A stretch of DNA of 6,343 bases. Source: Treponema sp. Lineage in GTDB: Bacteria; Spirochaetota; Spirochaetia; Treponematales; Breznakiellaceae. The notes under the pieces are model-generated. The model did no database searches, was not told the origin of the DNA, and saw nothing but the letters and a program-made list of their open reading frames with translations. Position 1 is the first letter of the stretch; each line of letters starts with the position of its first letter. The stretch spans positions 1-6,343 of the forward strand of contig JAISWN010000037.1 of the NCBI GenBank assembly GCA_031271075.1. Direction: 5' to 3'. Shown here in pieces: positions 1-5,242 of this stretch. The translations under genes were made by a program, and so were the position numbers.

Positions 1-644
1 CAGATGGGGACTACGTTGGGGAAACGGGAAATCCAGCCCCGGCAGGCGCCGATATCCGTAAGGAGGCCCCCGGAAAGGGCTTTCATCGCCACAAAGCCCA
101 CATTTTTCTCAAGGCATAATCTGGTAAGCCCGATCTCCTCATCCGAGGAAAGGTAGCAGAAGGGGAACTGGAGGGTATCGTAAAGCCCGCTTTCCACCGC
201 TTCCCTGGCGACAGGCAGCCGGTGGTTGGTAAACCCGATAAAACGTATCTTCCCCTGTTCCTTCGCCTTGAGCATGGCGTCGTAGAGTCCCGACTGATCC
301 CCCGGACGGGGCACAAAACCGGGGTTATGGAACTGGTACACGTCAATATAGCCGGTTTTCAGGTTCCTGAGGCTTGTCTCCAGGTGCTGCCAAAAAACAG
401 CCGCGTCCTTGGCCCCGGTTTTGGTGGCAATGAAGAATTTGTCCCGGGAAGGCGCGAAGGCGGCGCCGATCTTCTCTTCGCTGTCCGTGTAGCTCCGGGC
501 GGTATCAAAGTAGTTGATCCCCTTGTCCAGAGCCCGGCGCAGAATACGGGCCGCCGCGGCGCTGTCCACCCGCTGAATCGGTATGGCGCCAAAACCGTCC
601 CTGTTTACCTCAAGACCCGTCCTGCCCAATGTAACATTCCCCAT
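1..644 (-). CDS. Aldo/keto reductase, N-terminal 214 residues (runs off left edge)
   Basis: NAD(P)H-dependent oxidoreductase of the aldo/keto reductase superfamily, expected to be cytoplasmic with a TIM-barrel fold; the substrate cannot be told. The reading frame is open from an ATG at 644 to the window edge, so the C-terminus is missing. All four catalytic tetrad positions are visible: Asp47 and Tyr52 in FDTARSY, Lys75 in ATKTG, and His106 in YQFHNP. The opening LGRTGLEVNRDGFGAIPIQR is typical of the family. The stretches GKIRFIGFTNHR (about 131-142) and FVAMKALSGG (about 184-193) resemble the subgroup (COG1453-like) that carries a C-terminal 4Fe-4S ferredoxin domain; that domain would lie outside the window, so this is inference. 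The start is supported by a strong ribosome binding site, GAGGGGG, six bases upstream. The gene lies 48 bp downstream of coaW on the same strand with no terminator between them, so co-transcription is likely. Confidence 0.93.
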   Translation of the reverse strand, partial: MGNVTLGRTGLEVNRDGFGAIPIQRVDSAAAARILRRALDKGINYFDTARSYTDSEEKIGAAFAPSRDKFFIATKTGAKDAAVFWQHLETSLRNLKTGYIDVYQFHNPGFVPRPGDQSGLYDAMLKAKEQGKIRFIGFTNHRLPVAREAVESGLYDTLQFPFCYLSSDEEIGLTRLCLEKNVGFVAMKALSGGLLTDIGACRGWISRFPNVVPI

Positions 645-692
645 GATAAACCCCCTCTCGTGGTAGTTTCCGAAGGCTTTTGCCCGCGGCGT

Positions 693-1529
693 TTAGACGC
701 CCCAGGAGAACGCCGCTCCTATGGCGGTGGTGTATTCCGCGTCCGGGGGATACTCAAAACGTACCCCGTACATGCCGGTAATGATCTTCAGTACCTGTTT
801 CCCGATGGGGTTGTTGCTGCCGTTTCCCGTAACAATCACCCGGTCCAGGTTCTTGCTCCTGGCGGCAAACACGGCAAGCATACCGATAACCTGGTAGACC
901 ATGTTGAGGATCCCCAGGGCCATATCGGCGCTGCCGGCGCTGTCCATCATTTTACCGAAATTCGCGGCGGTTGTTTCCCGGTTGAGAAAGCTGATATCCG
1001 TTTCCGTAATATCCTTGAGGAGCAGATCCACCTGATCCAGATCCCCCTTTTCCGCCAGTTCCAGTATACTGTTGAAATCGGAGGTGGGAAGAAGCTTTTT
1101 CGCCAGGCCCTGAATCGTGCCGCCCCCCACGCCGGAGCCGCCCAGATGGGTAATCCCGTCCTTTCCCGCCTCGATGATCGCCGTCCCGGTTCCCACATTG
1201 GCGATGATGATGGAATCCCGCCCCGGTTTTACGCCGCCCCAGGTTTCGGCCAGGAAGATCCCCCCGGTTCCTATGGCTTCGATCTCGTCAATCCGCCGGG
1301 TAGGGATGCCGAATATATCGTTTTTTATCCTGGAGGCCCCGGCGCCGGTGATGGCGATCCCCTGAATGGCTGATATGCCGATATTGTTCTCCAGAAGGAG
1401 CTTGCCAAGGGCGCCCGTGGCCGAGGTAACCGCGTCCGCCGCCCTGGTTTTTATCTTCCGGGCCAGTTTGCCGCCTTCAACAGACACGGTTTTGGTGGTA
1501 CTGCTGCCTATATCAATGCCAATGATCAC
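693..1529 (-). CDS. coaW: Type II pantothenate kinase
   Basis: Phosphorylates pantothenate with ATP to 4'-phosphopantothenate, the first committed step of coenzyme A synthesis, in the cytosol. The 278-residue protein matches the type II (Staphylococcus aureus CoaW-like, ASKHA fold) enzymes rather than CoaA or CoaX. It shows the N-terminal phosphate loop GIDIGSSTTK (4-13), an acidic segment RIDEIEAIG (79-87) in which Glu82 lines up with the S. aureus catalytic Glu70, the ANVGTGT motif (110-116), the glycine-rich GGSGVGGGTIQGL (130-142) and TTAANFG (186-192). Length is close to the S. aureus enzyme. Type II enzymes are usually insensitive to CoA feedback (family knowledge). The start codon is GTG. 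There is no in-frame alternative before an upstream stop and no Shine-Dalgarno sequence in front; a -10-like box ends seven bases upstream, so the mRNA may be leaderless. It is the first gene of a unit with the aldo/keto reductase and is divergent from the EIIA gene. Confidence 0.95.
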   Translation of the reverse strand: MIIGIDIGSSTTKTVSVEGGKLARKIKTRAADAVTSATGALGKLLLENNIGISAIQGIAITGAGASRIKNDIFGIPTRRIDEIEAIGTGGIFLAETWGGVKPGRDSIIIANVGTGTAIIEAGKDGITHLGGSGVGGGTIQGLAKKLLPTSDFNSILELAEKGDLDQVDLLLKDITETDISFLNRETTAANFGKMMDSAGSADMALGILNMVYQVIGMLAVFAARSKNLDRVIVTGNGSNNPIGKQVLKIITGMYGVRFEYPPDAEYTTAIGAAFSWGV

Positions 1530-1536
1530 GGGATGT

Positions 1537-1565
1537 AGTGTATCAGAACCGGGCCCCTTTCAAAA
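1537..1565 (-). promoter_or_regulatory. Putative sigma70 promoter of coaW
   Basis: On the minus strand a TACACT -10 box (1542-1537) is preceded by TG plus one base, an extended -10. The -35 could be TTGAAA (1563-1558, spacer 15) or TTTTGA (1565-1560, spacer 17). The predicted transcription start is at about 1530, immediately before the GTG start codon at 1529. The boxes were read by eye and no transcript data support them. Confidence 0.45.
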
Positions 1566-1597
1566 CCCATTTATCCCGCCCCTTGGGCATAAAAATC

Positions 1598-1626
1598 TTG
1601 ACTTTTTACAGGCCCGGCTATAAACT
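1598..1626 (+). promoter_or_regulatory. Putative sigma70 promoter of the EIIA gene
   Basis: TTGACT (1598-1603) makes a good -35. Possible -10 boxes are TATAAA (1619-1624, spacer 15) and TAAACT (1621-1626, spacer 17). Both predict a transcription start at about 1631-1633, on or just before the ATG at 1633. A perfect TATAAT (1627-1632) also abuts the ATG, but it is 23 bases from the -35 and would start transcription inside the gene. No Shine-Dalgarno sequence is present. Confidence 0.5.
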
Positions 1627-1632
1627 TATAAT

Positions 1633-2079
1633 ATGAATCTTAAGACAGTTTTAACGGTTGATACAATTAATCCCCACTTAAAGGGAACCACGAAAGAAGA
1701 AATCATCAATGAGCTGTTGGATATCCTTGTAGCGGCTAATAAGATACCGGACCGGACGGCGGCCTACAATGCGATAATGGATCGGGAACAGAAGATGTCT
1801 ACCGGGATGAAGCACGGTATTGCCATTCCCCATGGCAAAAGCCCCACTATTCAGGATCTGGTGGCCTGCATAGGCGTTTCCGATAAACCGGTGGATTTCG
1901 ATTCCCTGGATAACGAGCCATGCCGGATTTTCATTATGACCCTTTCCCCGGTGGAAAAAACCGGCCCCCATCTTCAGTTCCTGGCGGAAATAAGCCTCCT
2001 CTTCAAAAGCCCGGAAAAACGGCACGAGATCCTGGCCGCAAAGTCCGGGGAGGAACTTCTCCGCATCCTGTCCGAATAG
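1633..2079 (+). CDS. PTS EIIA component, fructose/Ntr type (PtsN-like)
   Basis: Single-domain phosphotransferase-system EIIA protein of 148 residues (PF00359 type), cytosolic. Such proteins receive phosphate from HPr or NPr on a histidine. Here the active site is His67 in KHGIAIPHGK (60-69), and the second conserved histidine is His113 in GPHLQFLAEI. The N-terminal helix region KEEIINELLDIL (21-32) is typical. No EIIB or EIIC gene is nearby, so a regulatory role like that of PtsN is more likely than sugar transport; this is inference from context. Length is slightly under E. coli PtsN. The start is set by family alignment: the domain begins close to the N-terminus and no later ATG would leave it intact. 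There is no Shine-Dalgarno sequence and the promoter lies directly upstream, suggesting a leaderless message. The gene ends at a strong hairpin shared with the convergent HEAT gene. Confidence 0.93.
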   Translation: MNLKTVLTVDTINPHLKGTTKEEIINELLDILVAANKIPDRTAAYNAIMDREQKMSTGMKHGIAIPHGKSPTIQDLVACIGVSDKPVDFDSLDNEPCRIFIMTLSPVEKTGPHLQFLAEISLLFKSPEKRHEILAAKSGEELLRILSE

Positions 2080-2084
2080 AGGAG

Positions 2085-2137
2085 CCTTCAAAGCAGGCGC
2101 AACAGGCGGTTACCCGCCTTTGCGCTTTTACTGAAGG
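2085..2137 (+). terminator. Long hairpin terminator between convergent genes
   Basis: The core stem pairs GCGCAA (2097-2102) and AGGCGG (2104-2109) with CCGCCT (2114-2119) and TTGCGC (2120-2125), with one bulged C and a TTAC loop. TTTT (2126-2129) follows, so it fits a rho-independent terminator for the EIIA gene. An outer perfect stem, CCTTCA (2085-2090) with TGAAGG (2132-2137), closes the structure. The right arm contains the stop codon of the minus-strand HEAT gene. On the minus strand the core is followed only by CTGCTTTG, so termination there would be weaker. Confidence 0.8.
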
Positions 2138-3330
2138 GTCATATCCTCTAAAGCCACTGTCGCACGGCTGCGGATCGTGGGGGTCCAATGGAGGGACCGC
2201 TGTACCTGGGTAAGAGAGGTCTTGCCGACGCTCTGTTTGGTAGCCCCCAGGCCGGGAATAAGCGCCCGGATCAGTTGCTCGTCTTCCCGGGTAAGGGAAT
2301 CGCTCTGCCGCCTTTGATGTACCGTCAGGATGAAACTGTTCAACAAAGCGGCCGCCTGGTTGGTGGCGATGGCCGAAAGGGCCTCTATGGCGTTCAGTTT
2401 TTCATTTATGTCTATGCCTTCCCCGTAGCACCGCGCCAGGTTGCCGTAAACCGTGCTGTCCTCCCCTATGCCGTAGCGCCGGATCATGTCGATGGAAAAC
2501 TTCCGCATCTGGGCCAGTTCATTCCGCTGACGGACATTGACGGTGGCGGTCAGCCAGCCTTCGGCAAGGGCAAGGGCGGCTACCCTGATTTTGGAGGCCT
2601 CCGGGGCCCCGGAAGCCTCTTCGAACTGGAGGGCCAGGTATTTAATGGCGCAAGGGTGTCCGGGGCTTTGCAGCACCTGGAGCAGCGGTTCGGTGGGATC
2701 GTCGGTAATGGCGGAAAGAGAGGCGGCGGCCCGGGTCTTGACCCGGGAATCGTACCATCCGTTGGCGGCGAAAAATACCGGCAGATACCCTGAAATATCC
2801 CCAAAACTTTCCAGGGAAAGGATGGCCCCATAGGCAACCCGTGAGGCCCGAATCTGGACTTCCCGCTCCGAAGGGATCAGGGTATTTAAATCGGTAAGTA
2901 GTTGGGCCACATGGGACAGATAATCGACGGCTCCCATCTTTCCCAGGGCCATAAGCAGTTCGGACTTGACCAGGGGGTTGGAAAAAGTCTCCACCGCCTT
3001 CCAGACCTCCGGCCCGGCTTCCACATATTTGGCGGTTCCAAGCTCCCTGGCGATAATCAGGGCGCACTCATCCGCGGCGGCAAGATCGCTCACCCGCCTC
3101 ACGGTGGGGTACTGGCGCAGCAGGCGGCTCAGGGCTGCGGCAAAAAAAGGCCCCGAATCGGCCGCCCCTTCTTTGGCTACCGCCTGGAGGGCCTGGAGCT
3201 GGCCTGGCATAGTTGATTCACCGTTATAAATTTCCGCCCAGGAATCCAAACCGCTGGTTTGGCCATTGGTCTGACCGAAAAGAGTAAAAGCAATAAAAAA
3301 TACAAAAATCGTAAAAATAACCATTTTCAT
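2128..3330 (-). CDS. Secreted or periplasmic HEAT-like repeat protein
   Basis: A 400-residue protein with no recognisable enzyme motif. Starting at the ATG at 3330, it begins with a hydrophobic segment (about residues 3-18, MVIFTIFVFFIAFTLF) after one lysine, then FGQTNGQ, which looks like a signal peptide. The mature part is nearly all alpha-helical, with paired helices and small-residue packing as in HEAT/Armadillo repeats: about 121-142 (VKSELLMALGKMGAVDYL), 194-218 (DSRVKTRAAASLSAI) and 309-330 (NEKLNAIEALSAIATNQAA), plus a C-terminal unit at about 388-397 (IRSRATVALE). Such proteins are usually binding scaffolds; the partner is unknown. A longer reading from a TTG at 3366 is possible, but its extra 12 residues spoil the signal peptide and overlap the promoter. 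A second ATG at 3324 is a possible start. No Shine-Dalgarno sequence is seen. The gene is a monocistron between a convergent and a divergent neighbour. Confidence 0.85.
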   Translation of the reverse strand: MKMVIFTIFVFFIAFTLFGQTNGQTSGLDSWAEIYNGESTMPGQLQALQAVAKEGAADSGPFFAAALSRLLRQYPTVRRVSDLAAADECALIIARELGTAKYVEAGPEVWKAVETFSNPLVKSELLMALGKMGAVDYLSHVAQLLTDLNTLIPSEREVQIRASRVAYGAILSLESFGDISGYLPVFFAANGWYDSRVKTRAAASLSAITDDPTEPLLQVLQSPGHPCAIKYLALQFEEASGAPEASKIRVAALALAEGWLTATVNVRQRNELAQMRKFSIDMIRRYGIGEDSTVYGNLARCYGEGIDINEKLNAIEALSAIATNQAAALLNSFILTVHQRRQSDSLTREDEQLIRALIPGLGATKQSVGKTSLTQVQRSLHWTPTIRSRATVALEDMTLQ

Positions 3331-3336
3331 GTAATG

Positions 3337-3366
3337 ATAATATGATAAAAAGAGCCGGATATGCAA
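3337..3366 (-). promoter_or_regulatory. Putative sigma70 promoter of the HEAT-repeat gene
   Basis: On the minus strand, TTGCAT (3366-3361) and TATTAT (3342-3337) are 18 bases apart. The standard distance puts the transcription start on the A of the ATG at 3330. This supports both the choice of that start codon and a leaderless message. Read by eye only. Confidence 0.5.
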
Positions 3367-3527
3367 GTAAAAAACCGTTTACCCCAGGAATCCTCAGTTT
3401 CAACAGAGTATATAGTGTACAGAGGGATAAACCCGGATTAGTGAGAAAACCTCCGTGTTTCTCCGTGGTTGTTGATTTTGAATTCGGAATTGCCGGATGC
3501 CCTGCGTTTATCCTGCCCGCCCGGCTA
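3367..3527. other. Intergenic spacer with no gene; includes a short repeat
   Basis: This lies between the divergent HEAT and outer-membrane protein genes. The short open frames crossing it (such as plus 3342-3530) have no ribosome binding site, no family resemblance and a composition unlike the neighbouring genes, so I do not call a gene. Its only recognisable content is the CTCCGTG direct repeat listed separately. The 3' end leads into the promoter of the outer-membrane protein. Confidence 0.6.
3451..3470. repeat. CTCCGTG tandem motif (dispersed-repeat remnant)
   Basis: CTCCGTG occurs at 3451-3457 and again at 3461-3467, a 10-base period, followed by GTT. On the minus strand this reads CCACGGAGAAACACGGAG. 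From general knowledge, similar degenerate runs (CCACGGAG..ACACGGAG, CACAGAGAACACAGAG) are scattered in intergenic DNA of several bacterial groups; assignment to that class is inference. Function is unknown. Confidence 0.5.
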
Positions 3528-3555
3528 TAGACACTGCCCTTTGTTTCTGTATGAT
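3528..3555 (+). promoter_or_regulatory. Putative sigma70 promoter of the outer-membrane protein gene
   Basis: TAGACA (3528-3533) and TATGAT (3550-3555), with a 16-base spacer, each match the consensus at five of six positions. The predicted start is at about 3562, giving a leader of roughly 25 bases that includes the ribosome binding site. Confidence 0.5.
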
Positions 3556-3582
3556 GTCTATATGAAAATAGACACATGGAGG
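3556..3582 (+). promoter_or_regulatory. Small hairpin and strong ribosome binding site before the outer-membrane protein gene
   Basis: GTCTAT (3556-3561) and ATAGAC (3568-3573) form a perfect inverted repeat with a six-base spacer. The Shine-Dalgarno GGAGG (3578-3582) follows, four bases before the ATG at 3587, and fixes that start. The inverted repeat sits at the predicted transcription start, so it could be an operator or an mRNA 5' hairpin. Confidence 0.45.
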
Positions 3583-3586
3583 AAAA

Positions 3587-4342
3587 ATGTTGAATAAATA
3601 TGCCTTAATCCTGGTCCTGGCCCTTGCGCCGGCCTTTCCCGCCCCGGCTTTGCCGGAATTCGGCCTGAGCGCCGGCGGCGGACTCAGCCTGGGGGGGCTT
3701 TTTAGCCGCTATACCATCACCGCCGATGGTATGAAAGCGAACCAAAGCATGGATCAGTTCAACTTTGGGGGCTTTCTCTTTTTCGATGCCACCTACGCGG
3801 AACTGAGCCTGGATATCCAGGGGGGGCTTAACAAGTATAAAGAAACTGCTGGAGGCATGGGGAAGACAGGACTGGTAAACGACACATTGTTGGAGGGAAC
3901 CGGTTCGGAGACCATGCTGGGCTTTACCCTGCTGGGGAAATACCCCTTTACCCTGCGGAAAGGCTTACTCCTGTACCCCCTTGCCGGGATTGAGTACCAG
4001 ATAGCCCTGGTGGAAAAACGGAAGCCCAAGGGGGGGGCTGAACACGATCGGACGGAGGGAAAGACGGAATTTGACGATTCCAGGGATTACTCCCTTTACC
4101 TGTGGAATTCCTTTTTTATCGACATTGGGGCGGGGGTGGACTTTGTTTTCCGCTGCCCCCTCTTCATGCGGGCCGAATTCCTCTACAGTTTCCGGCTGCA
4201 AACCCCCTATGAAACAGCCGCGGCAGACTATGTGGTGGACAGGTTCGGCATTTCCCAGCCGACTCTCTGGGGGAACCCCAGGATGTCGGGGCTGACCCAC
4301 GGGCCGGAACTCCGGCTTGCGCTGGGCTACCGGTTTAAATAG
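3587..4342 (+). CDS. Outer-membrane beta-barrel protein (spirochaete-type, unknown function)
   Basis: A 251-residue exported protein. A signal peptide is clear: MLNK, a hydrophobic core (about 5-18), and a likely signal peptidase I site after Ala-Pro-Ala at 19-21. The mature chain is built of alternating-pattern, glycine- and aromatic-rich amphipathic stretches expected of beta strands: about 25-45, 57-80 (FNFGGFLFFDATYAELSLDI), 108-140 (SETMLGFTLLGKY, then YPLAGIEYQIAL) and 168-205, with a final strand PELRLALGYRFK. This suggests a small eight- to ten-strand barrel in the outer membrane. The C-terminus has an aromatic at the penultimate place (YRFK) rather than at the last residue. A polar insertion at 142-165 (KRKPKGGAEHDRTEGK) is probably a surface loop. 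No specific porin or adhesin family is recognised. It is a monocistron with a good ribosome binding site, followed by hairpins. Confidence 0.85.
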   Translation: MLNKYALILVLALAPAFPAPALPEFGLSAGGGLSLGGLFSRYTITADGMKANQSMDQFNFGGFLFFDATYAELSLDIQGGLNKYKETAGGMGKTGLVNDTLLEGTGSETMLGFTLLGKYPFTLRKGLLLYPLAGIEYQIALVEKRKPKGGAEHDRTEGKTEFDDSRDYSLYLWNSFFIDIGAGVDFVFRCPLFMRAEFLYSFRLQTPYETAAADYVVDRFGISQPTLWGNPRMSGLTHGPELRLALGYRFK

Positions 4343-4347
4343 AGTCT

Positions 4348-4389
4348 GTCCATAATGTAGACACATTATGGACTCGGACCGCAGGTCCG
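4348..4389 (+). terminator. Two adjacent perfect hairpins after the outer-membrane protein gene
   Basis: GTCCATAATGT (4348-4358) pairs perfectly with ACATTATGGAC (4363-4373) around an AGAC loop, an 11-bp stem starting five bases after the stop codon. One base later, CGGACC (4375-4380) pairs with GGTCCG (4384-4389) around GCA. There is no T-tract directly after either stem, so they may work as mRNA 3'-end stabilisers or repeat elements rather than as a classical terminator. Confidence 0.5.
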
Positions 4390-4394
4390 CGACT

Positions 4395-4439
4395 ACCTTA
4401 AAAAAGGTTCTGCTCGCAAAACCGGCGGTTTTGCGAGCA
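4395..4439 (-). terminator. Hairpin plus T-tract, likely terminator of the lipoprotein gene
   Basis: TGCTCGCAAAACC (4411-4423) and GGTTTTGCGAGCA (4427-4439) form a perfect 13-bp stem with a three-base loop. On the minus strand the stem is followed by GAACC and then six T (4405-4400), giving a rho-independent terminator shape downstream of the lipoprotein gene, although the T-tract starts five bases after the stem. A further small stem, ACCTT (4395-4399) with AAGGT (4404-4408), includes this tract. Confidence 0.6.
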
Positions 4440-4455
4440 AGATACGTTTACCGCC

Positions 4456-4480
4456 GAAAAACCACGAAAGGACATTTTTC
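4456..4480. repeat. CCACGAAAGGACA motif within a weak stem
   Basis: GAAAAA (4456-4461) can pair with TTTTTC (4475-4480) around CCACGAAAGGACA (4462-4474). The loop sequence resembles another dispersed intergenic motif class (CCACGAAAGGACACGAAAG-like), comparable with the CTCCGTG pair at 3451. It lies just beyond the lipoprotein stop codon. Function unknown. Confidence 0.35.
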
Positions 4481-4496
4481 AGCGTTCATGTATGTG

Positions 4497-5015
4497 TTAG
4501 GAATTCGAACCCTTTCCAAATTGATTAACAATCTCCCAAACTGTCCAGCCAGTACCGCCATTAGTATCAAAGTCACTAAAAGGAATGGGTGTACCATCAA
4601 AATTCAACGTAACCTTTCCATTGTTAGTAGTGGTCTTGGTTATGAACATTTTTCCCTCTGTTGTCTTTGGATCACTAGAAGAGGATGTTCCGAGTACCAA
4701 TACATAGTCCCCAGCCTCGATTACCGGTATAGCTATAACTACCTCCGTGCTGTCAGGATTTTGTTTCCAGTAGAACCCATCCCGGGTTGCTTGCCCCTTC
4801 AACTTGGTCCCTTCTGAGCTTCCACTCATCTCAATGTCAGTCCTCTCCTTAAAAACACTGAGGGAGTAATACGTAGACAAGGCGTTACCAGTTAAACCAG
4901 TAATTTTAATAGAAACCGTCGGTATCGAATCTTCTTCCGCCGGGCAGCCGGAAAAAACCAGGGCCGCCAGCAGGACGAGAGCCGCGCATACCCCAAAACT
5001 TAAAGTCTTTTTCAT
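4497..5015 (-). CDS. Putative lipoprotein, unknown function
   Basis: A 172-residue predicted lipoprotein. MKK starts a hydrophobic signal segment (about 8-21), and VFSGC places the lipid-modified cysteine at Cys24. Phenylalanine at -3 departs from the E. coli lipobox but spirochaete lipoboxes are known to be relaxed. After a short acidic linker (PAEEDSIP) the mature part is polar and beta-rich: VSIKITGL (34-41), EVVIAIPVIEAGDYVLVLG (about 91-109) and KVTLNFDGTPIPF. It resembles small immunoglobulin-like treponemal lipoproteins only in general style, so no family is named. The start is supported by the ribosome binding site AGGAG six bases upstream (plus 5022-5026). The mature-region DNA is clearly AT-richer than the signal-peptide DNA and the neighbouring genes. 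The gene is convergent with the outer-membrane protein gene and divergent from the nuclease gene. Confidence 0.82.
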   Translation of the reverse strand: MKKTLSFGVCAALVLLAALVFSGCPAEEDSIPTVSIKITGLTGNALSTYYSLSVFKERTDIEMSGSSEGTKLKGQATRDGFYWKQNPDSTEVVIAIPVIEAGDYVLVLGTSSSSDPKTTEGKMFITKTTTNNGKVTLNFDGTPIPFSDFDTNGGTGWTVWEIVNQFGKGSNS

Positions 5016-5032
5016 AACAAACTCCTGAAAAA

Positions 5033-5126
5033 CGCGGCAATATGCCGCGCCGTAAAATCGAGGCCAAAATACTTGGCCCTATTCCCGGGCCCGGCTTTAA
5101 CGCCGGAAAGACCGGAGAATATCCGG
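5033..5126 (-). promoter_or_regulatory. Structured 5' leader of the lipoprotein gene (hairpin series)
   Basis: Four short perfect stems lie between the predicted promoter and the ribosome binding site: CGCGGCA/TGCCGCG (5033-5049, loop ATA), GGCCAA/TTGGCC (5062-5078), CCGGC/GCCGG (5091-5106) and CCGGA/TCCGG (5112-5126). The first three begin 29 bases apart. The predicted transcript starts at about 5121, so the fourth stem straddles the start site. No known riboswitch class is recognised. The stem nearest the gene ends six bases before the ribosome binding site. Confidence 0.45.
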
Positions 5127-5127
5127 A

Positions 5128-5156
5128 AGACTAAATTAATCGACATTCTTTGTCAA
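5128..5156 (-). promoter_or_regulatory. Putative promoter of the lipoprotein gene
   Basis: On the minus strand a perfect TTGACA -35 (5156-5151) is followed after 17 bases by TAGTCT (5133-5128), a weak -10 matching three of six positions. It overlaps the plus-strand promoter of the nuclease gene, so the two may compete. Confidence 0.4.
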
Positions 5157-5168
5157 TATGTCTATTAT
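5140..5168 (+). promoter_or_regulatory. Putative sigma70 promoter of the nuclease gene
   Basis: TCGACA (5140-5145) and TATTAT (5163-5168) with a 17-base spacer each match the consensus at five of six positions. The predicted start at about 5175 gives a leader of about 65 bases that holds the repeated GATTAAACCAAAACCACC element. Confidence 0.5.
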
Positions 5169-5175
5169 CAGGGTC

Positions 5176-5242
5176 AAAAAATCCTGTTTTTTTCTTTCCC
5201 GATTAAACCAAAACCACCGATCCGCGCCCTTATTAGGCTATG
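5176..5242 (+). repeat. Direct repeat, left copy (leader of the nuclease gene)
   Basis: The perfect core GATTAAACCAAAACCACC lies at 5201-5218. It sits in a longer imperfect match that starts with an A- then T-rich stretch and ends with CTATGAAA, including the nuclease start codon at 5240. The second copy is at 6175-6240. Similarity stops after ATGAAA. Confidence 0.8.

Noticed and set aside
222..1373. Long plus-strand open frame (383 codons)
   Set aside because: It lies opposite the aldo/keto reductase and coaW, which have clear family motifs. Its translation is low-complexity (rich in G, P, R, H) with no ribosome binding site, which is typical of a GC-rich antisense shadow.
2188..2793. Plus-strand open frame of 201 codons
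   Set aside because: It is antisense to the HEAT-repeat gene. Its glycine- and proline-rich translation shows no domain, and the minus-strand reading has a signal peptide and helical repeats.
3331..3366. Upstream TTG start for the HEAT-repeat gene
   Set aside because: It would add twelve residues before the signal peptide, has no ribosome binding site, and coincides with the -35 box.
3342..3530. Short 62-codon plus-strand frame in the 3367-3586 spacer
   Set aside because: There is no ribosome binding site and no recognisable features, and it crosses the HEAT promoter and the CTCCGTG repeat.
3562..3597. Eleven-codon upstream frame overlapping the outer-membrane protein start
   Set aside because: It begins at the predicted transcription start with no ribosome binding site of its own. 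It is too short to support as a leader peptide.
4368..4817. Plus-strand open frame of 149 codons over the lipoprotein gene
   Set aside because: It begins inside the hairpin cluster without a ribosome binding site. The opposite strand encodes a signal peptide, lipobox and ribosome binding site.
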